From JAZLIT01 sp045617525 (GTDB lineage Bacteria; Bacillota; Bacilli; Bacillales_A; Planococcaceae): a DNA stretch of 33,443 nt. The position numbers and the translations under genes were made by a program. Positions 23,175 to 31,561 of this stretch are shown here, one piece after another (positions within the stretch are counted from its first letter, which is position 1; the number at the start of each line of letters is the position of its first letter). The DNA lies in NCBI GenBank assembly GCA_045617525.1, contig JAZLIT010000244.1:1-33443 (forward strand), given 5' to 3'. The notes beneath the pieces are model-generated. The model was given only the letters and a program-made list of their open reading frames with translations. It did no database searches and had not been told where the DNA came from.

Positions 23175-24161
23175 CTATGATTTTTGAAAGTTGTTTCTTA
23201 ATTTATCTGCAACATGAACTAATTTTACCTTTAAGTCATCAAACCAAGCTGGAGTATTTCTAATTTCTCCGTAATCCAAAGAACTTAATAATCTAGCGAA
23301 TTTATATAAGTTTGCATATCTTTGGAACTGAGGAAATTGGGCTACTACATCATTTTCTAAAACCATTTTGGAACGATAGCCATTCAAAAATGACTGAATC
23401 AATAATATTGATTGAGGGTTATCATCGTCAATATAATCATCAAGTGCTGTTACAAGATCAAGTGCATACCAATGATACATAGCATCATCAAAGTCAATGA
23501 CATTGAAATAAGGTGGTTCCTTATCTTCTACAAAAAATAAATTGTCTAATTAAAAATCATAATGTATCAATCCAAATACATCTTTGTCGGTAGATAATGA
23601 TTGAAGCCAATTCGTTATCTCGCTTAATTCCTGAAGCGCTAATTCTTCTTCGGGATGCTTTTTAAATACGCTTTCCATGAATTGTAGGGTATCTAACCAG
23701 CTCTTTCTTCTATCACCAATCGGCTCATATTTTTTTGATAAACAATGAAGTGATGCAAGTGATTTTCCCCATGCCTCCATCTGTTTTTCAGTAATTGTGT
23801 CTTCATCCAAATGAATTCCGTTAGCAACACTAAAGACAACAGCAATATATGTGCCATCTGGTGTTTTTAGCATTTCAATTAGTTTTTTATTGATTGAGTG
23901 AATTGGTGTTACAGTTGGAAATCCATTTGATTGTAAATATTGCATAAACGCTAACTCTGCTTTTATTTGTTCAATTGAATTATCTTGGTCAAAACTAATT
24001 CTTAAAAAGTATTGAACTTGATTACGTTCAAAAGCATACACAAAATTTGAACTTGCACGCCATAGTTCCAGAGTTCCTTCGTCATGTTCCCAAAATCGAA
24101 GAAGATTTTGCGCGAATGTATCTGATGCAATTCCTTTTACCATGTTTCCTAAATCCATCAT
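23175..24161 (-). pseudogene. APH-family phosphotransferase interrupted by one nonsense codon
   Basis: Two frames, 24161-23550 and 23549-23175, are in phase and separated only by a TAA at 23550-23552. Joined, they give about 328 residues of the aminoglycoside/homoserine kinase-like fold: an N-lobe with FLRISFDQD and AELAFMQYLQ, then the catalytic loop GLIHYDF-stop-LDNLFF and the metal site VIDFDDAMYHWY. The stop replaces the residue after HYDF in the HxDxxxxN loop, where relatives usually have Glu; a GAA to TAA change explains it. Everything downstream (through ALDDYIDDDNPQ and the final helices) is intact, so the damage is recent or is bypassed by readthrough. The substrate of this group is mostly unknown; resistance should not be assumed. 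AGGAGG-like GGGAGG precedes the ATG. Confidence 0.85.
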
Positions 24162-24186
24162 CTTTCATTTTCCTCCCATTACCTTT

Positions 24187-24223
24187 GAGAGGATTAAACC
24201 TTATTTAAGAAGTAATCCCTCTC
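24187..24223 (-). promoter_or_regulatory. Hairpin in the kinase gene leader
   Basis: On the minus strand GAGAGGGATTA and TAATCCTCTC pair with a single bulged G around a 16-base loop, just before the binding site of the APH-family gene. It has no T run, so it is not a simple terminator. Its first arm lies inside the short leader frame at 24205-24252. Confidence 0.4.
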
Positions 24224-24252
24224 ATTAGCATACTATTTTGAAGTTCTATCAT
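24205..24252 (-). CDS. Candidate 15-residue leader peptide
   Basis: A minus-strand frame MIELQNSMLMRGITS starts with ATG at 24252, 10 bases after AGGGGTGA, and ends in the loop of the hairpin at 24187-24223. A short frame whose last codons form one arm of a hairpin before a phosphotransferase gene is the layout of translational attenuators of antibiotic-response genes. The hairpin does not clearly cover the downstream binding site, so this is a suggestion only. Confidence 0.25.
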   Translation of the reverse strand: MIELQNSMLMRGITS

Positions 24253-24487
24253 TTTCAATAAGTCACCCCTTCCTGAAGTTTCGGCTATACAAATTAATAG
24301 CCAGATAGATGTTGATTCGACATGAAATTACAAATCCCTCTTTTTAATTTCCGTTCTGATAAATGAAAAAGACTTACTATATAGTTGAGGCTGCTGAAAC
24401 CAAGGACATAAGTTTCATAAGTTTCCGTGCATTACTCTTCTAATGGTAAAATAGAGCTTCACTTGAGAAAAGAAGAAGGTGCTTGAA

Positions 24488-25090
24488 ATGAATGAAGCAG
24501 AATTTGAAAAGAAATTAAATATACAGACGGCCGGTTTCCAATATGGATTTCCGAAGTTAATTGATTATCATCGGTATGAGCCGACCCCATACGAGGCGAT
24601 GGAGCAGCTTTTTGAATATTATCGTCTTCCCGAACATGCACATTGTGTTGATATTGGCTGTGGAAAAGGGCGTGTTCCCATTTATTTACATGCGAAATTT
24701 CACGTTCCGACAAAGGGCATTGAAATGGATCAGAAGTTTTTCATTGAGGCGGAGCATAATCGTGAAATGTATTTGCAAAAGGCGCGGAAAAAGCATATTC
24801 CTATTGAGTTTTTAAATATGCTGGGAGAGAAATATGAAGTACAACGGAAAGATAATGTATTTTTCTTTTTCAATCCATTTTCAATCGCAATTTTCCGGAA
24901 AGTACTTATGAATATATTACTTTCTTTCGAGCAAAGCCCAAGGAAAATTCACTTAATTTTATATTATCCTGCACCAGATTATATGCAGATGTTACAAAAT
25001 GATACGGCATTTGAATTAATTACAGAGGTTCATTTAATAGGGAAGAAAAATGAAAATGAGCGAATTGTTGTATTTGAGTTGAGCTATTAG
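24488..25090 (+). CDS. SAM-dependent methyltransferase-like protein
   Basis: A 200-residue class I methyltransferase-like protein. After an N-terminal helix and a YHRYEPTPYEAMEQLFEYY segment comes motif I CVDIGCGKGRVPIYLH (about 57-72), motif II IEMDQKFF, and a FFFFNPFSIAIFRKVL block where the NPF replaces the more usual (D/N)PPY, followed by LILYYPAPDYM. The substrate is unknown; the NPF could suggest a base- or RNA-directed enzyme but this is weak. The ATG at 24488 follows AAGAAGGTG at the right distance; a GTG at 24479 lies inside that site. Confidence 0.8.
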   Translation: MNEAEFEKKLNIQTAGFQYGFPKLIDYHRYEPTPYEAMEQLFEYYRLPEHAHCVDIGCGKGRVPIYLHAKFHVPTKGIEMDQKFFIEAEHNREMYLQKARKKHIPIEFLNMLGEKYEVQRKDNVFFFFNPFSIAIFRKVLMNILLSFEQSPRKIHLILYYPAPDYMQMLQNDTAFELITEVHLIGKKNENERIVVFELSY

Positions 25091-25111
25091 TAGAAGTATT
25101 AACCTTTTTAA

Positions 25112-25154
25112 GACTTACGTAAATGAAAGTCGTGACATTGCGTAAGTCGTTTTC
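25112..25154 (+). terminator. Terminator of the methyltransferase gene
   Basis: Arms GACTTACGTAAATG and CATTGCGTAAGTC pair with a small bulge, followed by GTTTTC. Confidence 0.65.
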
Positions 25155-25161
25155 TACTATA

Positions 25162-25245
25162 ATTTATCAGAATATTCAAAACTATGTTGTATAACGAAAA
25201 GATTTAGAATATAATAATCTGAAATCTCTAATATTTCCAAAAATT
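25162..25245 (+). promoter_or_regulatory. CodY-like boxes upstream of livJ
   Basis: Two 15-base sites match the CodY consensus AATTTTCNGAAAATT with three mismatches each: ATTTATCAGAATATT (25162-25176) and ATATTTCCAAAAATT (25231-25245). A weaker third (25213-25227, four mismatches) overlaps the -10. CodY represses amino acid uptake genes when branched-chain amino acids and GTP are plentiful, so control of this operon by CodY is sensible; AT-rich DNA makes chance matches common. Confidence 0.4.
25187..25215 (+). promoter_or_regulatory. SigA-type promoter of the liv operon
   Basis: TTGTAT at 25187-25192 and TATAAT at 25210-25215 with a 17-base spacer, 48 bases before the livJ start. Confidence 0.7.
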
Positions 25246-25262
25246 GACTAGGGGGAAAATCT

Positions 25263-26441
25263 ATGGGAAATAAGCGTAAAATAAAAAAGTTTGGCTCATT
25301 ATTTTTAGCTACAGCATTACTGACAGGGGTGCTAGCAGGTTGTGGCGATTCAAGTGGTTCTGGCGATACGATTAAAATCGGTGGTAACCTTGAGCTTTCT
25401 GGTGGTGTTGCTTCATATGGATCATCTATTAATGAGGGTGCAGAGCTAGCAATTAAAGAAATCAATGATGCAGGCGGTATTAATGGTAAATTAATCGATT
25501 ACACAGTAATCGATAATCGTTCTGAGAATGCGGACGCAGTAGCGGCTGCAACAAAGTTAATTACAGAAGAAAAGGTTGTCGCAATGCTTGCGCCAGCGAC
25601 TTCTGGTAATACACTTGCAATTGTTGAATTAGCAAATACAAATAAAGTGCCAATTGTAACTGGTTCAGGCACAAATGAAACAATTACAGTGGCAAAAGAC
25701 GGATCAATTAATGATTATGCATTCCGTACATGCTTCATCGATCCATTCCAAGGGATTGTAGCAGCAAACTTTGCGTCAAATGACCTTAAGGCAAAAAATG
25801 TAGCTATTTATACAGATTCATCTGCTGACTATTCAAAAGGGTTAGCCGCAGCATTTAAAAAGCAAATTGAGGCAAATGGCGGTAAAGTTATACTTCAAGA
25901 AAACTATGTAGATAATGACGTAGATTACAAGGCGACATTAACGCGTATTAAAGGGGCAAACCCTGATTTCATATTTATTCCTGGCTACTATGAAGAAGTG
26001 GGATTAATCATTAAACAAGCTCGTGAAGCAGGCATTACTGCACCACTTATGGGTGGAGATGGTTGGGACGCTCCAGAACTTGTTGAATTAGCAGGTAAGA
26101 AGGCATTAGAAAACACGTATATCACAAATCACTATTCTTCTGGCGATCCAGATAAAAAAATTCAAGCGTTCGTAGAAGCATTTGAAGCGGAGTATGATAA
26201 TTCGCCAAATGCCTTCAACGCACTTGGCTATGACTCAATTTATTTCTTAGCAGATGCAATTGAGCGCGCGGGCGATAATGTTACAGGTGAAGAGATTCAA
26301 AAACAGTTAGCAGCTACTAAAGATTTAAGTTTAGTGACAGGTACATTTACAGTTGACGATAAACATAATCCAGTAAAATCTGCGACAGTCTTAGAATACG
26401 TTAACGGTGAACAATCGTTTAAAACGAAGGTAAACCCGTAA
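25263..26441 (+). CDS. livJ: Branched-chain amino acid-binding lipoprotein LivJ
   Basis: A 392-residue substrate-binding lipoprotein. The signal peptide ends in LAGC (C27). The mature part is a type I periplasmic-binding fold (about 36-385): IKIGGNLELSGGVASYGSSI, EGAELAIKEINDAGGINGK, the ligand-site LAPATSGNTLAI and GSGTNETITV, and the second-lobe GGDGWDAPEL. It captures Leu, Ile and Val (or similar amino acids) and presents them to LivHM. It is the first gene of livJHMGF and is separated from livH by a structured, terminator-bearing spacer, which would give more binding protein than permease. GGGGGAA precedes the ATG. Confidence 0.93.
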   Translation: MGNKRKIKKFGSLFLATALLTGVLAGCGDSSGSGDTIKIGGNLELSGGVASYGSSINEGAELAIKEINDAGGINGKLIDYTVIDNRSENADAVAAATKLITEEKVVAMLAPATSGNTLAIVELANTNKVPIVTGSGTNETITVAKDGSINDYAFRTCFIDPFQGIVAANFASNDLKAKNVAIYTDSSADYSKGLAAAFKKQIEANGGKVILQENYVDNDVDYKATLTRIKGANPDFIFIPGYYEEVGLIIKQAREAGITAPLMGGDGWDAPELVELAGKKALENTYITNHYSSGDPDKKIQAFVEAFEAEYDNSPNAFNALGYDSIYFLADAIERAGDNVTGEEIQKQLAATKDLSLVTGTFTVDDKHNPVKSATVLEYVNGEQSFKTKVNP

Positions 26442-26447
26442 TTTATT

Positions 26448-26676
26448 TAACTTCTTTCAGCGGAAGTCTACCACTTTTATAGGTGAAATGATGAATGAAC
26501 GATGCATTTTCCTTTTAGGCGGTTTGCCGACTATTCGCCGAAAGAAGTTAAAGTCTCCGGCGGGTGTCTCGAATTCGGGTGTGAGTTCTTTGCCAAGGTG
26601 CTGGAGCTGAATTCGGACGCAATTACGCCTCGGCGTAGTTGATGGAAAAGGGGGGCTGAATAGGCCTCCCTTTTTT
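26448..26676 (+). other. GC-rich structured element in the livJ-livH spacer
   Basis: About 230 bases of clearly higher GC than the flanks. Several nested inverted repeats are visible: TAACTTCTTTC (26448-26458) with GAAAGAAGTTA (26540-26550), GGCG/CGCC around 26519-26540, CGAATTC with GAATTCG around 26570-26616, and TACGCCTCGGCGTA near 26624-26637. It ends in the terminator at 26646-26676. There is no open frame of note. It may be a repeated intergenic element or a structured RNA inside the liv transcript. Confidence 0.55.
26646..26676 (+). terminator. Internal terminator between livJ and livH
   Basis: Arms AAAAGGGGGGC and GCCTCCCTTTT with one wobble, a 7-base loop and six T. As no promoter is evident before livH, it is probably leaky and sets the ratio of binding protein to permease. 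Confidence 0.75.
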
Positions 26677-26717
26677 GTTGTTTTACACCATGAACATTAA
26701 GTAAAGGAGTGAAGCGA

Positions 26718-27593
26718 ATGGAATGGATTCAACAGCTCGTGAATGGCGTTTCATTAGGAAGTATTTATGCACTCATCGCGCTCGGTTATACGATGGTTTA
26801 TGGCATTATAAAATTAATTAACTTTGCACATGGTGATGTATTCATGCTCGGTGCATTTATTGGATTTGTTGCAATTGTACGATGGGAAATGCATTTTATG
26901 CTAGCACTATTGGTTGCGATGGGCTTATGCGCATTAATCGGCGTAATCATCGAAAAAATTGCCTACCGTCGTTTACGTAATGCAACGCGAATTGCAGCAC
27001 TAATTACAGCGATAGGAGTTTCATTGTTAATTGAGTACACGATGATTTTCTTCCGCGGTGCGTCTCCAGAAGGGTACCCACAAGTAATGGAAACAAAATT
27101 TATTGAAATATTTGGCGCACAAATAGATATGAAATCAATTTATATTCTAGGTATTTCTATTTCACTCATGCTATTACTTCAATTTATTGTTCATCAAACG
27201 AAAATTGGGAAAGCAATGCGTGCTGTTTCACATGATGTGGATGCAGCAAAATTAATGGGGATTAACGTGGATAATACAATATCAGCAACATTCGCGATTG
27301 GCTCTGCACTAGCAGGGGCAGCGGGCGTAATCTTTGGGTTGTATTATGGACGAATTGATCCATTAATGGGCTTATTACCGGGGATTAAGGCGTTTGTGGC
27401 TGCTGTACTTGGGGGCATTGGTAATATTCCGGGGGCAATGGTCGGTGGAATGATTCTTGGTGTAGTAGAAACGTTTGTAAGTGCACTTGGCTTCTCTTTA
27501 TGGCGAGATGCAGCGGCATTTGTCATCTTAATTTTGATTTTAATTTTACGTCCATCAGGTATTTTCGGCAAAAATACGCGTGAGAAAGTGTAG
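26718..27593 (+). CDS. livH: Branched-chain amino acid ABC permease LivH
   Basis: A 291-residue permease with about eight helices. Typical are VNGVSLGSIYALIALGYTMV at the N terminus, GIIKLINFAHGDVFMLGAF, and the C-terminal EAA-like loop AMRAVSHDVDAAKLMGINVD, ending in ILILRPSGIFGK. It forms the channel with LivM. The ATG at 26718 is 9 bases after AAAGGAG; a GTG at 26709 overlaps that site and is rejected. LivM starts 11 bases after its stop. Confidence 0.93.
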   Translation: MEWIQQLVNGVSLGSIYALIALGYTMVYGIIKLINFAHGDVFMLGAFIGFVAIVRWEMHFMLALLVAMGLCALIGVIIEKIAYRRLRNATRIAALITAIGVSLLIEYTMIFFRGASPEGYPQVMETKFIEIFGAQIDMKSIYILGISISLMLLLQFIVHQTKIGKAMRAVSHDVDAAKLMGINVDNTISATFAIGSALAGAAGVIFGLYYGRIDPLMGLLPGIKAFVAAVLGGIGNIPGAMVGGMILGVVETFVSALGFSLWRDAAAFVILILILILRPSGIFGKNTREKV

Positions 27594-27604
27594 GTGGGAA
27601 GTGT

Positions 27605-28540
27605 ATGAAAAAAGCTAAATTATTTTGGGGCTATTTTGGATTGGCACTTGCACTCTACGCAGTCATTCAAGTTCTTATTAGCGTTGGTGTAGTGGATATT
27701 CGGTATCAAAATTTACTAATGGCGATTTGTATTAATATTATTTTGGCTGTAAGTTTACATGTCATTATTGGGATTACGGGGCAATTTTCGATTGGTCATG
27801 CGGGTTTCTTAGCAGTAGGTGCGTATATATCAACAATTATTACAATGAAATTAGGTATGCCATTTATCTTGGGAATTCTAGCAGGTGCGGTTGTTGCGGC
27901 AATAGCAGGTTTAATTGTTGGTATTCCTTCATTACGTCTTAAAGGGGATTACTTGGCCATCGCCACGCTTGGATTTGCAGAAATTATTCGTATCATCTTT
28001 TTAAATATTGATTATGTGGGTGGTGCTGCAGGGATGCAGGTTACGCACCAGACGAATTGGACGACAGCATTTGTGTGCGTTGTCATTACAATTATTGCAA
28101 TTTCGAACTTCACGAAATCGCGTCATGGGCGTGCATGTATTGCCATACGTGAGGATGAAATTGCGGCAGATTCGATGGGTATAAATACGACATATTATAA
28201 AGTTATTGCCTTTGCACTAGGCTCGTTCTTCGCGGGCGTTGCAGGTGCATTATATGCGCATAACTATTACATTATCCAACCAACTGCATTTGGCTTTTTA
28301 AAGTCATTTGATATTTTAATTTATGTTGTATTAGGTGGCTTAGGTAGTTTATCGGGTGCTGTTATCGCGGCAATCTTATTAACAATTATTTCAGATTATT
28401 TACAAGGATTCCCTGAAACGCGCATGATTATTTATTCACTTGTATTGATTTTAGTCATGCTATATCGTCCAAAAGGTTTGATGGGCACGATGGAAGTAAC
28501 AGATCTATTTAAATCGCGTAAAAAAGGAGGTACGAAGTAA
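27605..28540 (+). CDS. livM: Branched-chain amino acid ABC permease LivM
   Basis: A 311-residue permease, the partner of LivH. Family blocks: NIILAVSLHVIIGITGQFSI, GHAGFLAVGAYIS, LRLKGDYLAIATLGFAEIIR, the coupling loop GRACIAIREDEIAADSMGIN, and the ending LVLILVMLYRPKGLMG. About ten helices. Its 3' end carries the AAAGGAGG that serves livG, whose ATG comes one base after the livM stop. Confidence 0.93.
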   Translation: MKKAKLFWGYFGLALALYAVIQVLISVGVVDIRYQNLLMAICINIILAVSLHVIIGITGQFSIGHAGFLAVGAYISTIITMKLGMPFILGILAGAVVAAIAGLIVGIPSLRLKGDYLAIATLGFAEIIRIIFLNIDYVGGAAGMQVTHQTNWTTAFVCVVITIIAISNFTKSRHGRACIAIREDEIAADSMGINTTYYKVIAFALGSFFAGVAGALYAHNYYIIQPTAFGFLKSFDILIYVVLGGLGSLSGAVIAAILLTIISDYLQGFPETRMIIYSLVLILVMLYRPKGLMGTMEVTDLFKSRKKGGTK

Positions 28541-28541
28541 A

Positions 28542-29315
28542 ATGAGTACACTTCTAAAGGTAGAAAATTTAGGGATTACATTTGGTGGATTAAAAGCTGT
28601 TCAAAATGTTGAACTGTATATGAAACAAGGTGAGCTTGTTGGCTTAATCGGGCCGAATGGTGCGGGGAAAACGACGATGTTTAATATGTTCACGGGCGTG
28701 TACACACCGACAGAGGGCGCAATTTTATTTGATGGAAAAAAAATAAACGGGTTAACACCTTATAAAGTAACACGATTAGGGATTAGCCGTACGTTTCAAA
28801 ATATTCGTCTGTTTAAAGATCAAACGGTTTTAGATAATGTAAAGGTTGCCAATCACGGCCTTGCAACGCATACACTTGTGTCGAGTTTTTTACGCTTACC
28901 TTCACATTTTACGGGTGAGGAGAAAATGGAGGAGCAGTCTTTATCGTTTTTAAAAATATTTGGCTTGGACGTGTACCGTGACGAATTAGCAAAAAATTTA
29001 CCTTACGGGATGCAGCGTCGATTAGAAATCGCGCGTGCATTAGCGGCGGGACCGAAACTTTTATTACTAGATGAGCCTGCTGCAGGGATGAATCCTCAGG
29101 AAACGAAGGATTTAATGGAGCTTATTGCGTTCATACGAAAAGAGTTTAATTTAACGATTTTATTAATTGAGCATGATATGCATTTAGTAATGGGGATTTG
29201 TGAGCGAATTTATGTACTTGATCACGGGCTATTAATTGCAGACGGCACGCCAGAGGAAATACGTGCAAATCCAAAAGTAATTGAAGCATATTTGGGCGAG
29301 GAGGTTACGGAATAG
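28542..29315 (+). CDS. livG: Branched-chain amino acid ABC ATPase LivG
   Basis: A 257-residue ATP-binding subunit. Walker A is GPNGAGKTT (about 36-44), the signature region is LPYGMQRRLEIARAL rather than a strict LSGGQ, which is normal for LivG, and Walker B is LLLLDEPAAGMNP, followed by the switch EHDMHLVMGI. It works as a heterodimer with LivF. The stop touches the ATG of livF, so translation is coupled. Confidence 0.94.
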   Translation: MSTLLKVENLGITFGGLKAVQNVELYMKQGELVGLIGPNGAGKTTMFNMFTGVYTPTEGAILFDGKKINGLTPYKVTRLGISRTFQNIRLFKDQTVLDNVKVANHGLATHTLVSSFLRLPSHFTGEEKMEEQSLSFLKIFGLDVYRDELAKNLPYGMQRRLEIARALAAGPKLLLLDEPAAGMNPQETKDLMELIAFIRKEFNLTILLIEHDMHLVMGICERIYVLDHGLLIADGTPEEIRANPKVIEAYLGEEVTE

Positions 29316-30023
29316 ATGCTAAAGGTAAAAGACATCGATGTATTTTATGGCAATATTCAAGCGCTCCGAAATATTTCAGTTGAGGTAAATGAAGGCGAGA
29401 TTGTAACGCTAATTGGCGCAAATGGAGCAGGGAAAAGTACGTTATTAAAAACGATTTCAGGGTTAATTAAGCCAAAGCGTGGTTCAATTGAGTATGTTGG
29501 CGTAGCAATTGACGGTAAAGCGGCACAATCAATCGTAAAAGCAGGCATTTCACATGTTCCAGAGGGGCGTCGTGTATTTGCGAATATGACGGTTGATGAA
29601 AACTTGGAGCTTGGCGCGTATTTGCGTAAAGACCGTGCAGGAATTAAGGCAGATTTGGAAATGGTTTTTGAATTATTTCCACGTTTACTAGAGCGTCGCA
29701 AGCAGCATTCAGGTACGTTATCTGGTGGTGAGCAACAAATGCTTGCGATGGGGCGTGCACTCATGTCCCGACCAACATTAATGTTATTAGATGAACCTTC
29801 GATGGGCTTGGCACCATTAATGGTGAAAAATATTTTTGAGATTATCAAAAAGATTAATAAAGAGGGAACGACGGTATTATTAGTGGAACAAAATGCAAAT
29901 ATGGCATTGTCTGTAGCAAATCGTGCATATGTTATCGAAACGGGCAAAATTGTGTTGTCTGGAACGGCTGAAGAGCTTCGTGAAAGTGAAGAAGTAAAAG
30001 CAGCTTATTTAGGTGGATTATAA
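29316..30023 (+). CDS. livF: Branched-chain amino acid ABC ATPase LivF
   Basis: A 235-residue ATP-binding subunit: Walker A GANGAGKST, the LivF marker GISHVPEGRRVFANMTVDEN, signature LSGGEQQMLAMGRAL, Walker B LMLLDEPSMGLAP and the switch VEQNANMALSVANRAYV. It is the last gene of the operon; its binding site GAGGAGG lies in the end of livG, and a terminator follows 5 bases after the stop. Confidence 0.94.
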   Translation: MLKVKDIDVFYGNIQALRNISVEVNEGEIVTLIGANGAGKSTLLKTISGLIKPKRGSIEYVGVAIDGKAAQSIVKAGISHVPEGRRVFANMTVDENLELGAYLRKDRAGIKADLEMVFELFPRLLERRKQHSGTLSGGEQQMLAMGRALMSRPTLMLLDEPSMGLAPLMVKNIFEIIKKINKEGTTVLLVEQNANMALSVANRAYVIETGKIVLSGTAEELRESEEVKAAYLGGL

Positions 30024-30028
30024 GAGGT

Positions 30029-30064
30029 GCTATGACAGCGAAAGTTTGTTGTCATAGCTTTTTT
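30029..30064 (+). terminator. Terminator of the liv operon
   Basis: Arms GCTATGACA (30029-30037) and TGTCATAGC (30050-30058) with a T-run TTTTTTC after the stem. Confidence 0.85.
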
Positions 30065-30105
30065 CTTTTGATAAGGTCAGAGGGAAGAAAGGGAGGTTTT
30101 AGAAC

Positions 30106-30615
30106 ATGGAGCATTCGGCACAGTATTATATTGAACAATTAAATATGGAGGCACATCCTGAAGGGGGTTATTTTGTTTCGACGTTTGCTGGTGAGGAACA
30201 GATTGAAACACGTAATATTGCGCGCCCAATTTACACGAGTATTTATTTTTTACTGCGTTCACAGGATATTTCGCATTTACACCGTTTAAAATCAGATGAA
30301 ATTTGGTATTTCCACGGGGGTAGTTCATTAACGGTACATATGATTTTTGAGGACGGGACTTATGAGGCGAGAAAGCTGGGTTTAAATGCAGCAGAGGGTG
30401 AGGCACCTCAAATTTTAGTGCCGAAAAATACAATTTTTGGATCGTCTGTAGATGATGCGGAAACATTTAGCTTAGTGGGATGTATGGTGGCACCAGGTTT
30501 TGATTATGCGGACTTTGAATTGTTTACGCAGGAGGAATTACTTGCAGATTATCCACAGCACGAGGAAGTTATTAAGAAAATGGCCTATGAAAAAGTAGAC
30601 GAAGGCCAAATTTAA
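30106..30615 (+). CDS. Cupin family protein (DUF985/Cupin_5)
   Basis: A 169-residue cupin of the DUF985 type. Marks are LNMEAHPEGGYFVSTF at the start, the SIYFLLRSQDISHLHRLKSDEIWYFHGG block that carries the His/Glu metal-binding first cupin motif, split by normal loops, and the late TFSLVGCMVAPGFDYADFEL. The second motif is a good match to the family. The biochemical role of this cupin group is not established; sugar epimerase-like or metal-bound isomerase roles have been considered. GGAGG precedes the ATG. It stands alone after the liv terminator. Confidence 0.88.
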   Translation: MEHSAQYYIEQLNMEAHPEGGYFVSTFAGEEQIETRNIARPIYTSIYFLLRSQDISHLHRLKSDEIWYFHGGSSLTVHMIFEDGTYEARKLGLNAAEGEAPQILVPKNTIFGSSVDDAETFSLVGCMVAPGFDYADFELFTQEELLADYPQHEEVIKKMAYEKVDEGQI

Positions 30616-30625
30616 AAATAAAAAT

Positions 30626-30653
30626 CCCCGCCTCCACTATCGTGGAGGCGAGG
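30626..30653 (-). terminator. Terminator between cupin and rluF genes
   Basis: A GC-rich stem (CCCCGCCTCCAC with GTGGAGGCGAGG, one mismatch) with a TATC loop. The T-rich tail (ATTTTTATTTTTA) is on the minus strand, so it mainly ends rluF; it may slow plus-strand transcripts too. Confidence 0.8.
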
Positions 30654-30664
30654 TTATAAGCTAA

Positions 30665-31366
30665 TTATTGTTGTTTGTAATTGAGTAATGTAAATAATTC
30701 ATCAAGTTCTTTTTGCGTTAGGTCGCGCCAGTCGCCAACTTTTAACTTGCCGATGTTAATATTCATAATTCGAATTCGCTGCAGACGCTGTACATTATAG
30801 CCGAGCGCCGAACACATGCGGCGAATTTGGCGGTTTAAACCTTGCTCTAAAATAATTTTGAATACATGAGATGAAATTTTCTCTACGCGGCATGGATTTG
30901 TTATTGTGTCCAAAATTTCAACGCCAGATGCCATTTCAGATAAGAAGTCCTCTGTAATTGGCTGATCCACTTGCACGACATATTCTTTTTCATGATGATT
31001 TTCTGCACGTAAAATTTCATTTACGATATCGCCATCATTCGTCAATAAAAGTAGACCTTCTGAGTCTTTATCTAAACGACCAATGTGGAAAATTCGCAAT
31101 GGGTGATTAATAAAATCAACAACATTACCTTCGATGTGGCGCTCTGTTGTACTTGTAATGCCTACTGGTTTATTTAATACAATATAAACTAGTTGTTCTT
31201 CTTTTTTAACAGGTTTCCCGTCTACACGAACATCATCGCCCGCTTCTACTTTACTACCTAAAGTCGCCATTTCACCGTTAATGACAACGCGACCATCTTC
31301 AATCCACTTATCTGCTCCGCGGCGAGAAACAATTCCCGCTTCGCTTAAAAATTTATTTATACGCAT
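30665..31366 (-). CDS. rluF: 23S rRNA pseudouridine synthase RluF
   Basis: A 233-residue pseudouridine synthase. An S4 RNA-binding domain (about 1-50, RINKFLSEAGIVSRRGADKW) precedes the catalytic domain with the RluB/E/F motif HIGRLDKDSEGLLLLTNDG, giving the catalytic D99. The blocks LNKPVGITSTTE, ILRAENHHEKEYVVQVD and LEQGLNRQIRRMCSALGY match RluF rather than RluB, whose target in E. coli is U2604 of 23S rRNA. The single gene has its own terminator; AGGAG precedes the ATG at 31366. Confidence 0.9.
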   Translation of the reverse strand: MRINKFLSEAGIVSRRGADKWIEDGRVVINGEMATLGSKVEAGDDVRVDGKPVKKEEQLVYIVLNKPVGITSTTERHIEGNVVDFINHPLRIFHIGRLDKDSEGLLLLTNDGDIVNEILRAENHHEKEYVVQVDQPITEDFLSEMASGVEILDTITNPCRVEKISSHVFKIILEQGLNRQIRRMCSALGYNVQRLQRIRIMNINIGKLKVGDWRDLTQKELDELFTLLNYKQQ

Positions 31367-31496
31367 AATTTTTTCTCCTACTTTTTGAATAAGTTAAGTA
31401 TACATGATTCCGTGAAAAAGAACGTTTGAAAAGCAATTTTATTGTATTTCCTTCAATTTCAAGAAAAATCAAAAAAGTTAAATAAAAGGTTTGAAA

Positions 31497-31523
31497 TTCC
31501 ATCTACTTTCTGACAAGATGGAA
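31497..31523. promoter_or_regulatory. Inverted repeat upstream of the aldehyde dehydrogenase
   Basis: TTCCATCT (31497-31504) and AGATGGAA (31516-31523) pair perfectly with an 11-base spacer. It lies about 90 bases before the start codon and has no T tail, so it is a candidate binding site for a dimeric regulator. Confidence 0.4.
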
Positions 31524-31561
31524 GATGAACATACCTTTAGAAATTTAAATTCAGCATGAAA

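Larger units (their letters stand above)
24162..24487. other. Divergent intergenic region
   Basis: About 325 bases between the broken kinase (minus) and a methyltransferase (plus). The left third carries the candidate leader peptide and hairpin described separately. The right part is AT-rich with a TAAAAT box near 24447 that could be the -10 of the methyltransferase gene. Confidence 0.45.

Noticed and set aside
29357..29947. 196-codon minus-strand frame inside livF
   Set aside because: It is antisense to an intact, fully conserved ATPase gene and reads as a composition shadow rich in Ser, Thr and Ile.
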